Shown piece by piece: positions 34,080-44,975 of a stretch of 64,000 nucleotides of DNA. The DNA lies in NCBI GenBank assembly GCA_029237695.1, contig CM055275.1, forward strand, positions 5,757,131 to 5,821,130, given 5' to 3'. Position 1 is the stretch's first letter. Each line of letters begins with the position of its first letter. The notes below the pieces were generated by a model that worked only from the letters and a program-made list of their open reading frames with translations, had not been told where the DNA came from and did no database searches. The translations under genes were made by a program, and so were the position numbers. The DNA is from Conchocele bisecta. Lineage: Eukaryota; Mollusca; Bivalvia; Lucinida; Thyasiridae.

Positions 34080-34260
34080 TTCCAATACGAACAGATAATT
34101 AGTGATTAGTGGACGAGATGACAACGACACTAATTACTGGCCACCTGGGCCGACCGAGGACAGGTGCAACAGCGATCTCTCTAATTGGGGCGAACTTAGG
34201 CAGGTGCGGCTGAACTGTCCATGGTCGCAATATTGCTAATGAGTGAAATTATCCGCGATG
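34080..34260. promoter_or_regulatory. candidate cluster of E-box and TAAT sites
   Basis: Three CAGGTG-type E boxes (34142, 34161, 34201) alternate with taattag, taatta (34131) and taattg (34182) homeodomain-like words within 120 bp of otherwise unshared sequence. It lies in an intron of a gene whose relatives are neuronal. This is pattern recognition only; no conservation data. Confidence 0.2.
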
Positions 34261-34334
34261 TGTCACGGCAAACCGTGGCTTATTTAGTTTTCAGCCAGTA
34301 TTGATCATGTTCAGTTTGCAGATACACGCATTAT

Positions 34335-34410
34335 GTAAGAAATGCGATTCGATGCAATGCGATGCGATGCGATACGATACGATACGATACGATACGATAC
34401 GATACGATAT
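34335..34410. repeat. 5-bp microsatellite (CGATG then CGATA)
   Basis: gcgatgcgatgcgat passes into a perfect acgatacgatacgatac run. Confidence 0.95.
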
Positions 34411-34639
34411 GAGTACACTATACAATGTATTTTAAATATTTACGGACTCTTGGTTTCGTGCACGCCAGTCAACCGGGAATGCAGTTTTGATGTGACGTGC
34501 TGTGTTTACTAAGACTCTATTGCTTACCGTGTTGCATGTCACCTTGGGGTGGCCATAGCCTTGTTGTATTGATAACAAATGGTGTGTTCTGTCCTATTCA
34601 AATGTTCTGTTCTGTTTAGATTAAACACATGAATATCAG

Positions 34640-34872
34640 TATGTTAGATGTTCGTGTGGTTGCCAGGCCGGGTACGTGGGTTTCCTCCGGGTACTACGAA
34701 TTCCATCCGCATAAGGATCACTCTTACTCCTCAAACTGTGCCAACGGACGTATTTGTATAAGGACTGCCTCGCTTGTTTGTAACCGCTGTACACATGCAA
34801 CATTTAACTCATTCAACACAGGCCATCATCATGTTTGCGAACAGTGTAGATCCAGATGAGCCGGCTCGAAAT
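34640..34872 (+). mobile_element. possible SINE body plus family N scrap
   Basis: gtgggtttcctccggg and tactcctcaaactgtgcc resemble SINE body words. At 34838-34870 gaacagtgtagatcc and gagccggctcg match family N/E cores. Confidence 0.35.
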
Positions 34873-34879
34873 TTAGTAA

Positions 34880-35243
34880 TATTTGTTTTATTGATAGCGA
34901 CGCGAGGTGGTATCAGACTATTTTCATGTGTAAATGAGGCATGACATATTTTAATTATTTATACTACTTAAATGCGTCACCTGAAAAAATAATATTTTCG
35001 ACAGATTATAAAGTATGATCATTGCACATCAAAAAATAAATACAGGGAATAAATAGTAATGTTCGTTAATATTTTAAGGAAACACGGTTATCGCCCCTGA
35101 TATCGGTCCGATATAAAATGTATAATACTGCCAATCAATACGTGGGGTAATGGTGAATGAATGTTTATTTTGCCATAAAACGTCTCAGATGATGTCTCTG
35201 ATATAAAGAAAATTGTGTGCCTACTGAGTGGAAAGGTACCTTT
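34880..35243 (-). mobile_element. family I element, truncated
   Basis: Reverse orientation from gatagcgacgcgaggtgg to ctgatataaagaa and tgtgcctactgagtgg; the far terminal repeat is gone. Confidence 0.8.
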
Positions 35244-35249
35244 AACATA

Positions 35250-35655
35250 ACAATGAACCGTCCATTACTTCTATGTGACGCTGAGCGCAGGCGAATCGTG
35301 GTCTACACTGATTTTAACAAGATCGACACTGATCTTAACAATATCATTACTCGTTTTCTCATGACAATTCCAATTCCCCCTTTTCTAATATCTTTACTAA
35401 TTGATTTCTGAGGCACGTTATCTTGTCGCACTAAATCAGTACCTAATTTATTTCGTTAAAATAAATCGATTTTTATATTTTATCTCACCGGCATTAATTC
35501 GTTTCATCTATTAATTATGATTCTTTCAATCCATTCGGATCTTTCTCATTTTGTGGCTTCTGTTTCATTATAAACTTAATTAGATGGATTCGTTTTTCAA
35601 TAATTGCTTTTAACAGTTTTAGGAATTCGTATTTCAAATTTAGATTTAGAATTAC
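35250..35655. other. no recognised feature
   Basis: AT-rich, unshared. Confidence 0.35.
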
Positions 35656-35659
35656 ATGT

Positions 35660-35890
35660 AATATGTAGTTGCGTGGAGAAATGGGTTGATGTGTGACCAA
35701 TGTAGCTCCTGCTCAATTAATATAGCTGTAGCTCGATAAGCATCTATAGTGCGTGTAGACGCATGTCAGGCTTTTCATTGACGGAATGGCGAACAGTGCA
35801 GATCCTGATCAGACAGTACGGATGCTCAGTCTGATCTGGATCTACACTGGTCGCAAAACCCGTAGACCATATTTCTCCAGTCAGATACAC
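35660..35890 (+). mobile_element. family E element
   Basis: gcgtggagaaatgggttg to catatttctccagtcag with the core intact. Confidence 0.8.
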
Positions 35891-35943
35891 ACAGTGAAGG
35901 TATTTTCGCTTCATTGTATTTTGTTTTCACAACATTCCTAAAA

Positions 35944-36055
35944 TTTCTTTATTTCTCATCAGAAGTATATGTTGTGACCACTCATTTGAACCGTCTCGCC
36001 GAGACGGTTCAAATGAGTGGTCACAACATATACTTTTTATGAGAAATAAGGAAAA
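35944..36055. repeat. free-standing cassette C palindrome
   Basis: Palindrome with outer arms ttatttctcatcagaag / ctttttatgagaaataa and the standard C core, here with no family B sequence on either side. It shows that cassette C can exist on its own (about 112 bp). Confidence 0.85.
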
Positions 36056-36061
36056 TAGAGA

Positions 36062-36126
36062 GTGCTTGCTAGTCTAGTGGATAGTGTATTTGACTTAAGA
36101 TCCAGCGAGTACAGGTTCTAATCGCC
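36062..36126 (+). mobile_element. tRNA-like head
   Basis: gctagtctagtggatag (A-box-like) and acaggttctaatcgcc (B-box-like) 35 bp apart. No proper stems were found, so this is a SINE head or tRNA relic. Confidence 0.45.
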
Positions 36127-36128
36127 GA

Positions 36129-36552
36129 CATGTATGGTGTACGAACGGGGTCAAAACTAAATTTACAGGTGCAGCTATAAAATATACAGGTGCTCCTGCA
36201 TTTTTTACAGCTGCACCTGTAAATGTATATAGCTGCACCAAATGTATACGTGAAATGTATACCAAAATACGTTTATAGCGGCAACTATAAAAATACAGCT
36301 GCAGCTATACATTTACAGGTGCAGCTATACATTTACAGGTGCAGCTATACATTTACAGGTGCAGCTATACATTTACAGCTGCAGCTATACATTTACAGGT
36401 GCAGCTATACATTTACAGGTGCAGCTATACATTTACAGGTGCAGCTGTATATGTTTTTAGCTGCACCTGTACGTTTAGTTTACAGGTGCACCTTTATATT
36501 GTATAGCTGCACCTGTAAGCTTAGTTTTCACCCCGTCCGTACACCATAGACA
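36129..36552. mobile_element. TIR-bounded minisatellite element (20-bp unit)
   Basis: Left end catgtatggtgtacgaac, ggggtcaaaactaa and right end ttagttttcaccccgtcc, gtacaccatagacatg are inverted copies over about 70 bp, roughly 88% identical by eye. Inside, acatttacaggtgcagct recurs at 36309, 36329, 36349, 36369, 36389, 36409 and 36429, exactly 20 bp apart, with decayed and inverted relatives on both sides. Confidence 0.85.
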
Positions 36553-36562
36553 TGGGCATGAT

Positions 36563-36856
36563 ATAGAGAATAGTAGGTTAGTGCCGTGAATGGCAAAAAT
36601 ATCTGGCAATGCTTTGGAAACGGGATGGGCGAGGCTCTGTCGAGCACATCCCGTTTCCGTGCCGCGCCAGATATTTTTCCCATTCACGGCACTAACCTAC
36701 TATTCTATTTATCCCGTCAACACCTACAAATGGCTGTAATATAACCCCAGCAACCGCACATATTCCTACGCAGTGATTAGGTCGTATTGACAGGATATCA
36801 AAAATGTTTCACGGCACCGTGTTTCACGGCACATACGCACTGTGTTGACGGGATAA
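36563..36856 (+). mobile_element. family B, copy 7
   Basis: Single-start form: agagaatagtagg to gtgttgacgggataaa. It includes the longer second-hairpin variant with ccgcacatattcc and gtgattaggtcg. Confidence 0.85.
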
Positions 36857-37078
36857 AATGCAATACGCCTCACTTTCACGCATCCTGAAGGATGGTCTAA
36901 TGAGCAGATTGGATCGTGCGATTCTATCAATTCTAAGGATTAATATTTCTCAGTCCCATAATTGTGACAATTCTTAGAAAATCGAACATTTCGTAAGATT
37001 GCGACCAGTACAACACCCTACAACATTCCAAGGATGTAGAGGGCCTTCCATCTACATGGGTGGTGGTATACAGATAAA

Positions 37079-37688
37079 TAGAGAATAGTAGGTTAGTGCC
37101 ACGAATGGGAAAAAATATCCGGCAAGGCTGAAGAATTTCTTTATTTCTCATCAGAAGTATATGTTGTGACCACTCATTTGAACCGTCTCGCCGAGACGGT
37201 TCAAATGAGTGGTCACAACATATACTTTGTTTGAGAAATAAGGAAAATAGATAGAGAATAGTAGGTTAGTGCCACGAATGGGAAAAAATATCCGGCAAGG
37301 CTGAAGAATTTCTTTATTTCTCATCAGAAGTATATGTTGTGACCACTCATTTGAACCGTCTCGCCGAGACGGTTCAAATGAGTGGTCACAACATATACTT
37401 TGTTTGAGAAATAAGGAAAATAGATAGAGAATAGTAGGTTAGTGCCACGAATGGGAAAAAATATCTGGCAAGGCTCAGGAAACGGGATGGGCGAGGCTCT
37501 GTCGAGCACATCCCGTTTCCGTGCCGCGCCAGATATTTGTTCCCATTCACGGCACTAACCTACTATTCTATTTATCCCGTGAACACCTACAAATGGCTGT
37601 AAAATGCAAAAATTGTATTGACTGGATATCAAAAATGTTTCACGGCACCGTGTTTCACGGCACATACGCACTGTGTTGACGGGATAAA
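37079..37688 (+). mobile_element. family B with cassette C in tandem triplication, copy 8
   Basis: gagaatagtagg recurs at 37081, 37254 and 37427, a period of exactly 173 bp. Two near-identical B-start plus cassette C units are followed by a complete B end. The 3' end abuts a truncated family I element. Confidence 0.9.
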
Positions 37689-37918
37689 ATCATTTAGTAA
37701 TATCTATTTTACTGATAGTGACACGCGGTGGTATCAGGCTATTTTCATATGCAAATGAAGCTCGTTATTTTTCAATTATTTATACTAATTAAATGCGTCA
37801 TCAGAAACAAATAATATTTTCAACAGAGTATAAAGTATGATCATTGCAGATCAAAAACTAAATACCGAGAATAAGTAGTAATCTCCGTTAACATTTGAAG
37901 GAAACACGGTTATTGTAC
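37689..37918 (-). mobile_element. family I fragment
   Basis: atttagtaatatctat to gaaacacggttatt; both terminal repeats are missing, one side being cut by the family B copy. Confidence 0.75.
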
Positions 37919-37927
37919 TTTTAATGT

Positions 37928-38570
37928 TTCATAAGGAACGATGCTATGCCGAGTTTCTTATGTAACCAGTCAACTCGTTTAATAAATACCTTAATAAATC
38001 ATCACACATGTTAGATTATGCTTATTGCATAAGCATATCGTCATACCTTGAAGCTGTACTGGTTATTACACCTCTTTTATGTAATGAGCTCATTTGTATA
38101 TGCATTACGGTAATGTAATATGATTGTTAATACACTGCGATAGCCAATTGTATTCAATAATTGACGATACAGTGTGCTTGGTGTTTGTAGCTAGTTCGCA
38201 ATATCGACAAATGAAAGATGATTTTCTCATATCATGAGACAAATCTTAAAATACCATGTGCTGCTCTTAGATCCGGATAATGCAATTTAATGACTGATTA
38301 TGCGTTTGTTAAACTTGATGAACTTGAATACGGCTCGCGGTCGTCGTGATTCGTCCAGATGGGCGTGTCCATGTTTTTCTGGGAAACGTATCATTTCATT
38401 ATGAGTCATCGTAAAATGTAGCATTACATGTGCATGCATGTCTTCATAACTTGTCACTCTGTGTAATACATTGACAATCTTAAAATGTTAGTAAATGCAA
38501 ATGTAAATGCTTGGATTTAACAACGGCACTGGCTCGATGACCTTACATGTCGTCTCACAAGAAGGGGAGA
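37928..38570. other. family P scrap, then no recognised feature
   Basis: gccgagtttcttatg and caactcgtttaataaat at 37948-37985 match family P. The remainder is unshared. Confidence 0.45.
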
Positions 38571-38584
38571 ACGGAAAGAGGTGG

Positions 38585-38815
38585 ATACTGAGGCGACCGG
38601 CCTCGTGGGCTTAGCTCGTATTAGAATAGTCCGACATGGTTCTTTAACGTGCCCAGACTCTCCTTCAAATCTGATACAAGGGACCGAAATACAAAGTATC
38701 TCGGAAATACTGACGCCCTGGAACTGAACCCTGAATCGAACCCGGGTCGCCAGCGTGACAGTCCGACGGTGTTACCCCTCGGCCACGGTCTGCTCGCATA
38801 TGCGGTATTACATGA
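38585..38815 (-). mobile_element. tRNA-derived SINE, reverse strand
   Basis: Read on the minus strand: a gtggccgaggggtaac A-box region and a B box gggttcgattc, then a body with gcacgttaaagaacc and ccacgaggccggtcg, words common in animal SINE central domains. Confidence 0.8.
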
Positions 38816-38827
38816 TAACGCTATATA

Positions 38828-38883
38828 CAGTGGAACCTCTCTAAATCTGACACCAGGGTGTCCGGTTTAGAGAGGTTTCACTG
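38828..38883. mobile_element. family J, minimal palindrome, copy 4
   Basis: cagtggaacctctctaaa to gagaggtttcactg with a shortened centre (acaccagggtgt), flanked by TA on the left. Confidence 0.8.
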
Positions 38884-39014
38884 CAGAAATCACACCATGA
38901 ACAGTGTTTGACATTATCAATCATGAACGTGTTAGTGATTGTAAATGCACGTTTTATTAAGTGTTGTTACCGATTTAATACGAGAAAATGTTTGACGTCA
39001 ACAATGTGCAAACG

Positions 39015-39520
39015 TTAAAGGTACATGTCCACTCAGTAGGCACAACATGCTATTTATATCAGAGACATCATCTGCGACTTGTTCTGGCAAAATAAACATT
39101 AATTCACCATTGCCCCACGTATTGATTAGCATTTTTATACATTTTATATGGGACGTAAATTTCCACACTGATATCAGGGGCGAAAATCGTGTGTCCTTAA
39201 AATATTAACGGACATTAGTATGTATTCCCTGTATTATTGCTTGATGTGATCTTACTTCATAATCTGTCGAAACTATTATTTGTTCAGGTGACGCATTTAA
39301 TTAGTATAAATAATTAAAAAATGTCATGCTTCATTTGCATATGAAAATAGCCTGATACCACCACGAGTCACTATCAGTAAAATATATATTATTAAATGAT
39401 TATATCTGTATAGCGGGCACTCGTAATTTTTAGAAATGGTGGAACAGTGACACAATTATACACTTATTCAAGTCCTATAAAGAACAGTGCGTGCCTACTG
39501 AATGGGCATGTACCTTTAAC
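39015..39520 (+). mobile_element. family I element, complete
   Basis: About 505 bp with inverted ends aaaggtacatgtccactc / gaatgggcatgtacctt. Interior landmarks in order: tcagagacatcatc, ccccacgtattgatt, gatatcaggggcg, aggtgacgcatttaat, catttgcatatgaaaat, agcgggcactcg. No coding capacity. The family is the largest by base count in the window after the minisatellites. Confidence 0.9.
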
Positions 39521-39762
39521 CCTTTGAACCCGAAAGCCCGCTATAGCGGTTTATGCAAAAAGTGCAGATCCAGACGAGCCGGCTCGTAACGAGCCGTCTC
39601 ATCAGGATCTGCACATTTTGAAAGTAATTTTCATATTTTCGAGAAGAAAAACACCACCTCTTCATAAATTAACTAGTCGGAAAACCAGTTTGTGACGGTT
39701 GGACTGGTTGCAAAATTAACATATCACAGTCCGTTCCAGTTACTTAGGGGTGAAAGGGTTAA
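39518..39762. mobile_element. family N element, complete
   Basis: Ends ttaaccctttgaaccc / gggtgaaagggttaa, central palindrome gagccggctcgtaac...gagccgtctc with flanking gcagatcc / ggatctgc. About 245 bp; directly adjoins a family I copy. Confidence 0.8.
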
Positions 39763-40019
39763 GAAACACATTAGTAAACTGAGTATTAGAACAGCGTCAG
39801 TAAATTAATACATATATGTGCGTATGCAATATATAAAACATTCATGATGATTTCAAATGGTTCATTTTAAACTCGTTCCCTGGTATCATAAGCAAATCGT
39901 CTAACAGTACTATTTACTGATGTCTTCCTCAATGAGAAGAATCCACTTAAACTCATAATGAGATTGTTTTCTAATTCTTATTCACAATTTCTGTCTACGT
40001 CTGTTGACGTAAACATGTT

Positions 40020-40465
40020 TTCAATTTGAAATAAATATCATTTAACCTAAATTCGCAAAACCAATTGATGCCTACTCACGAACTTTAATATGCTGAACGA
40101 AAACGTTCCCACGAAATGACAATTCGTTCCACAATATAACGATTAGTTCCCTAGAATTAACAATTCGTTCCCACGATATAACAATTCGTTTCTACGAATT
40201 AACAATTCGTTCCCGTGGGAACGAATTGTTATTTCGTGGGAACGAATTGTTAAATTGAGAGAACGAATTGTTAATTCGTGGGAACGAATTGTTATTTCGT
40301 GGGAACGAATTAATAATACAAAAAAATAATCTATGTCCCCTGCGGGGCTCCGTACAAACGAGATAAATATCGTTTATACTAAATCGTCAAAGCCTCGTTT
40401 GCAGACTAATTGATCGTTACTAGTGAACTTTAACACACATGTATGCTGAACGAAAACGAGACAAT
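40020..40465. repeat. family Y 21-bp array, copy 1, inside a diverged direct repeat
   Basis: Units of gggaacgaattgttattt-type (21 bp) run as aacaattcgttccc up to 40215 and then switch strand at ttcccgtgggaa. The right side ends gaacgaattaataa and then ccctgcggggctccg. A diverged 100-bp segment (ataaatatc...ctgaacgaaaacg) occurs on both sides, at about 40020-40105 and 40360-40463. Confidence 0.8.
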
Positions 40466-41137
40466 GCTTAAGATAAAAGGAGATATCTTGAAATCTTAGA
40501 GGTGTAAAGAAGACAATTAAAGGAGGAAACTGGGAAACAAGTGCGCGGCATCACGCGAGATTCGGCGAGATATTTGAATTATTTATAGACTCGGAAATAG
40601 CACGAATCGTTAAAATGCCGTTATTTAATGGCAGGTTTCCGGGTTTTCGTACATTCGATAGCGATTTATGTATGAGGTCGGGATAGTACAATTGGTTGAC
40701 ATTTTCTTTTCTTGAGATACGTTTACATAAAAGAAATTTAATGAGCCATGATTGCAAAATGTATTATCAGTTGAATGAATTTACACTACGAAACATATTT
40801 TATGTAATGCGACAGCCCGTCTTTATATGCGTTACAACCAGGGAATTCCGGTTACAACCAGACATATCAGCCCAAGCGGAGGCTCAAACAGTTGGCCTTC
40901 CAGCCGTATGCCTTTTCATGTACCAGTACATATACCAGTACCTTTATTTGCAATATTCTCAGACCACACAGTAATAATAACACACGGAATAATTTGCATT
41001 ATCAACAACAACAAAATGGCGGGCAATACATATGCATGCAAATATGTTGAAAATAGGACTAATACTTAATTTTGGCTGGAATAAATCGTGTGTTATCACC
41101 AATATTGTAGAAAGAACGTAGTTGGGGATACATTTAC
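40466..41137. other. no recognised feature
   Basis: Unshared; a small tandem accagtacatataccagtac near 40921. No supportable exon. Confidence 0.35.
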
Positions 41138-41498
41138 AAGGTACATGATCACGTGGTTGCAACAACAACAACGTCGCCCACTCCAAAGTAAGTAGTATTT
41201 GATATTTTCCTTAATATGCAACGGAATTTGATGCGTCTTTATGAGCTGCATTTGGTGGTCCAGGGAGTTCAGTACAGACTTATGTCGTTAGACACGGAAA
41301 TCGATTTTTCGCAAAAACGACAGAAGTTTGGGCGGAGACCACCAAATGCAGCTTAACAAGACGCGTTTGATGCGCCATATTTCATCAAAATCCGTTACGT
41401 AAAAGGGACAATATAAAAGAATATGTACTTTGAATCAGATGGATTCTGGAAGTTTCAGTACTTGTTGTTGTTGTTAGTACCACGTGATCATACACCTT
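41138..41498. mobile_element. family S element, copy 2
   Basis: caaggtacatgatcacgt to cacgtgatcatacacctt; the centre is shorter than in copy 1. Confidence 0.85.
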
Positions 41499-41680
41499 CA
41501 TTTACAAGGATCGAAACTATGATTTTGACGCAATGGGGCTGGTACTGTTAGCTTTTGGGGGAAAATCCGAAACAGTTACCATGACAACTGGTATATGTAT
41601 GTCTATGAATCATGTGAAGGGTTGTTGCTTTTGCAACCAGTCTACTGAAGCGTCACAAGGCGGATCTTAAGCTATATGTA

Positions 41681-42193
41681 CAGTGAAACCTCTCTAAACC
41701 GGACACCAATAAAACAACTGTGATCTTATTTTTATCCCGTCAACACAGTGCGTATGTGCCGTGAAACATTTTTGATATCCTGTCAATACGACCTACTCAG
41801 AGCTCGCCCATCCCGTTTCCTGAGCCTTGCCAGATATTTTTTCCCATTCACGGCACTAACCTACTATTCTCTATCTATTTTCCTTATTTCTCAACCAAAG
41901 TATATGTTGTGACCACGCATTTGAACCGTCTCGGTTAAAATGAATGGTCACAACATATACTTCTGATGAGAAATAAAGAAATTCATGAGCCTTGCCGGAT
42001 ATTTTTTTCCCATTCACGGCACTAACCTACTATTCTCTATTTATGAGATTCTTGGTCATTGATCTCAGATAATAAGGTTCGTGATCGCACAACTATGGCT
42101 CAGAATTGTGAAATTCCTGATTTACAGTGACACCTCTTTAAGCCGGACACCCTGGGGACCTCCCATGGTGCCCGGCTTAGAGAGGTTTCAGTG
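41681..42193. mobile_element. family J, copy 5, split by a family B insertion
   Basis: Left cagtgaaacctctctaaa, ggacaccaataaaacaac and right gtcattgatctcagat, atggctcagaattg, gacacctctttaagcc belong to one J element, as comparison with 19588-19803 shows. Interrupted at 41731-42044. Confidence 0.8.
41731..42044 (-). mobile_element. family B with cassette C, copy 9 (reverse)
   Basis: Starts tttatcccgtcaacac, continues with cctgagccttgccag and a cassette C lacking one side of its centre, and ends ctaacctactattctc. The first B hairpin has lost one arm. Confidence 0.85.
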
Positions 42194-42199
42194 TGCCTG

Positions 42200-42380
42200 G
42201 TTGCACCCAGGCTGCACTCCGCACTGGCGTAAAATGCGGCGTGAAATGTTGTGTGGTGAGTGGCATCACGTCAGGAAACCGGTCCTTTTCTCGACCGTGA
42301 AACATTTTCAACCGGCGCGGCGTGCAACAGCAGCGGGTTATGGAGCTTATGATCCGACCCAGACTGGCCACAAATGTTCC
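42200..42380. other. no recognised feature
   Basis: GC-richer unshared stretch (gcgtgaaatgttgtgtgg, accggcgcggcg) between J and I copies. Confidence 0.35.
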
Positions 42381-42382
42381 TT

Positions 42383-43157
42383 AAAGGTACATGCCCAATC
42401 AGTAGGCACAAACTGGTCTGTATAGGAATTAAATAAGTGTATACTTGTGTCACTATTCCACCAGTTCTAAAATATACTAGTGCCCGCTATACAGATATAA
42501 TCATTTAGTAATATCTATTTTACTGATAGTGACTCCAGGTGGTATCAGCGTATTTTCATATGCAAATGAGGCATGATATTTTTTTAATTATTTATACTAA
42601 TTAAACGCGTCACCTGAAATAAATAATATTTTAGACAGATTATAAAGTATGATCATTGCACATAAATACAGAATCAATAAATAGTAATGCCCGTTAACAT
42701 TTGAAGGAAACACGGTTATTGCACCTGATATCAGTGGAAATGTACGTCTGATATAAAATGCAAAATAATACCAATCAATACGTGGGGTAATGGTGAATGA
42801 ATGTTTATTTTGTAAGAAAATGTCTCAGATGATGTACATGTATCTGATATAGAGAGAATAGTAGGTTTGTGCCGTGAATGGGAAAAAATATATGGCAAGG
42901 CTCAGTAAACGGGATGGGCGAGGCTCTGCCGAGCACATCCCGTTTCCGTGCCGCGCCAGATATTTTTCCCATTCACGGCACTAACCTACTATTCTATTTA
43001 TCCCGTCAACACCTACAAATGGCTGTAAAATGCAAAAATAATATTGACTGGATATCAAAAATGTTTCACGGCACCGTGTTTCACGTCACATACGCACTGT
43101 GTTGACGGGATAAAAAATAACAGTCTGTGCCTACTGAATGGGTATGTACCTTTCAGG
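42383..43157 (-). mobile_element. family I element split by a family B insertion
   Basis: Left end aaaggtacatgcccaatc and right end gtgcctactgaatggg, gtatgtaccttt bracket one reversed family I element. Family B (42851-43113) sits inside its terminal repeat, between tctgatat and aaataacagtctgtgcc. Confidence 0.85.
42851..43113 (+). mobile_element. family B, copy 10, nested in family I
   Basis: agagagaatagtagg to gtgttgacgggataaa with both hairpins intact and no cassette C. Confidence 0.9.
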
Positions 43158-43396
43158 TCCGTTCTTGTCAGTCCGTGGCCCATTATTGTAATTAGGTCAC
43201 GATACATGTACATCTATCACACCACAATCCTATTATTCCGTTCCAATTTGCGTGATTTAGTGGAAAATCCTTTCGGAACAAAACTATGGATTTTTACGTG
43301 ATAATAATTATAATGATGGTTTCATTAGTGAAAGTTGTCATATTCCGCGATTAGAATAAGTAGTAATATCTAAATGAACATGTAGCACGTGGTATC

Positions 43397-43527
43397 AGGG
43401 GCGGATCCAGCATTTGGGGAACTGTGGGGTGTCTAGTTCGAAGGTAGCTCTTGCAATCTACACCCGTACCGTCCGTAGCTAGCTGCTACGGACGGTACGG
43501 GAGTACTTGCAAGAGTTACCGTTCTCA
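43397..43527. repeat. GGGGCGGATCCAG word plus a palindrome
   Basis: caggggcggatccagc at 43397 resembles terminal sequences of some hAT-type elements, seen here only once. It is followed by a palindrome at 43444-43520 with arms ggtagctcttgcaa and ccgtaccgtccgtagc. Confidence 0.45.
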
Positions 43528-43614
43528 ACTAGGGAGTTGTCCTATTTTCAAGCTCTTCAAAATGCACTTCCTGTGTTTTACGGCATTTAAATTCAGACTT
43601 CAACTGGTGGTAAA

Positions 43615-44030
43615 CTGTGTCAAAATTTAGTAGACTGTATAGTTGTGTAACTTTAAAGAAATAATCTTCGATATAGAACTAGTAAATTGCCAAAACTAAT
43701 AGAACAGGGAAATCATTTTCCCATGGAAGCCATATTTTATCTAGTTGTTGTTCAACATTCAACATAACGAAATTAAGCCTTAAGAGTTACAAGATGTACA
43801 TGTACATATCAGATAAACACCTTGACACGGGAACATAACCAATGTCTGCAGGTGTATGTTCTTTATTAATAATTTATTGATACAGCTTTGACAGTTTTAT
43901 ATCGCTAACATATCAAACACGCCGGATAACCAATTGCAAAAATCACTCTTCAATGTGTTACATTAAAGAGATGGGTTAAATTGCTACCCTAGCGAGAGGT
44001 TTGGAACCAACTTTGTTTCTAAGGCTGACT
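43615..44030 (+). repeat. family R dispersed repeat, copy 2
   Basis: Same landmarks as 27178-27490 with two extra insertions (ttcaacattcaacat, and about 60 bp around acacgccggataacc). Confidence 0.75.
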
Positions 44031-44092
44031 GCATCTACACTGATCACAAGAGCCATATGCCCCATTTCTCATATGACAGCCACATTACATTT
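44030..44092 (+). mobile_element. family E right-end fragment
   Basis: gcatctacactgatcac, gccccatttctcat, gacagccacatt. Confidence 0.65.
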
Positions 44093-44217
44093 GTTGTATT
44101 CCTTACACTTATTTACAGCATATGATGTACATGTATACATTGTATTATTGCTCCGGCAAAACTCATTTTATAAGATAAAGTTTGTATACCATACTAGAAA
44201 ACATGTTCGATATACTA

Positions 44218-44974
44218 GTAGCCAATTTCACTAAAATTGCTAACATACTTATCTAGCAAAGTGTACCATGAGTGAATGAAACTTTATTTGTCACGAAATT
44301 CATTTAACTAACGAATGCATATATTTGCTGATTAAAAGTATGCAGAATTATTATACTGAATTTATTACATTATCACAGCCAAAATGGCTGTGATAATGTA
44401 ATAAATTCAGTATAATAAAAATTAATAAATTTATCCTTAAATTGAAATGTTCTCCTTCAAAGGTACTTAGCAAGATACAGTAGCGCTTTTCTGCATGTCA
44501 ACTATACGTACTATACCAATACTATACGTATTCTATACCAATACGATATGTTTTTTATACGATATGCATATAATATAAACGTACGGTATGTTTGTACCGT
44601 ACATACCAACCAATATCGTATAGATATACCATTCAAATCGTACGTTTATACGATTTTTATACATGTGTATAATTCTGGTACGTTTGTATCGTACAAACAT
44701 ACCAGCTTATGGTATATTCATACCATATCCGTACGGATATATCGTATATACGAACGGATATCGTATGTTTGTATAATATTCGTATAGTACGTTTGTACTA
44801 TACGATGATACGGTACAAACATACCAATAGTATATGATCATACGATATGCTCATTAAATATACCAATACTATACGATTACGATATGTATACGATATTAGT
44901 ATATACAAATAGGTAAGGAGCAGAAAAGCGCTACTGTAAGTATGCTTAACGCAATGTTGGTGAAATCGGCTACA
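44218..44974. mobile_element. family G element, copy 3, with family H inside
   Basis: gtagccaatttcactaa to gttggtgaaatcggctac; the central palindrome (tattacattatcacagcc) is perfect. Family H interrupts the right arm at gcaaga(TA). Confidence 0.85.
44478..44936. mobile_element. family H element, copy 1
   Basis: About 459 bp, ends cagtagcgcttttctgc / gcagaaaagcgctactg, flanked by TA on both sides. The interior is built almost wholly from short palindromic words such as gtatggtatg, cgtacggat, gtaccgtac and catacgatatg, giving nested small hairpins. The tyrosine-rich open frames inside are by-products. Confidence 0.85.
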
Positions 44975-44975
44975 G

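Noticed and set aside
36062..36126. Functional tRNA gene
   Set aside because: A-box-like and B-box-like words only; no convincing cloverleaf.
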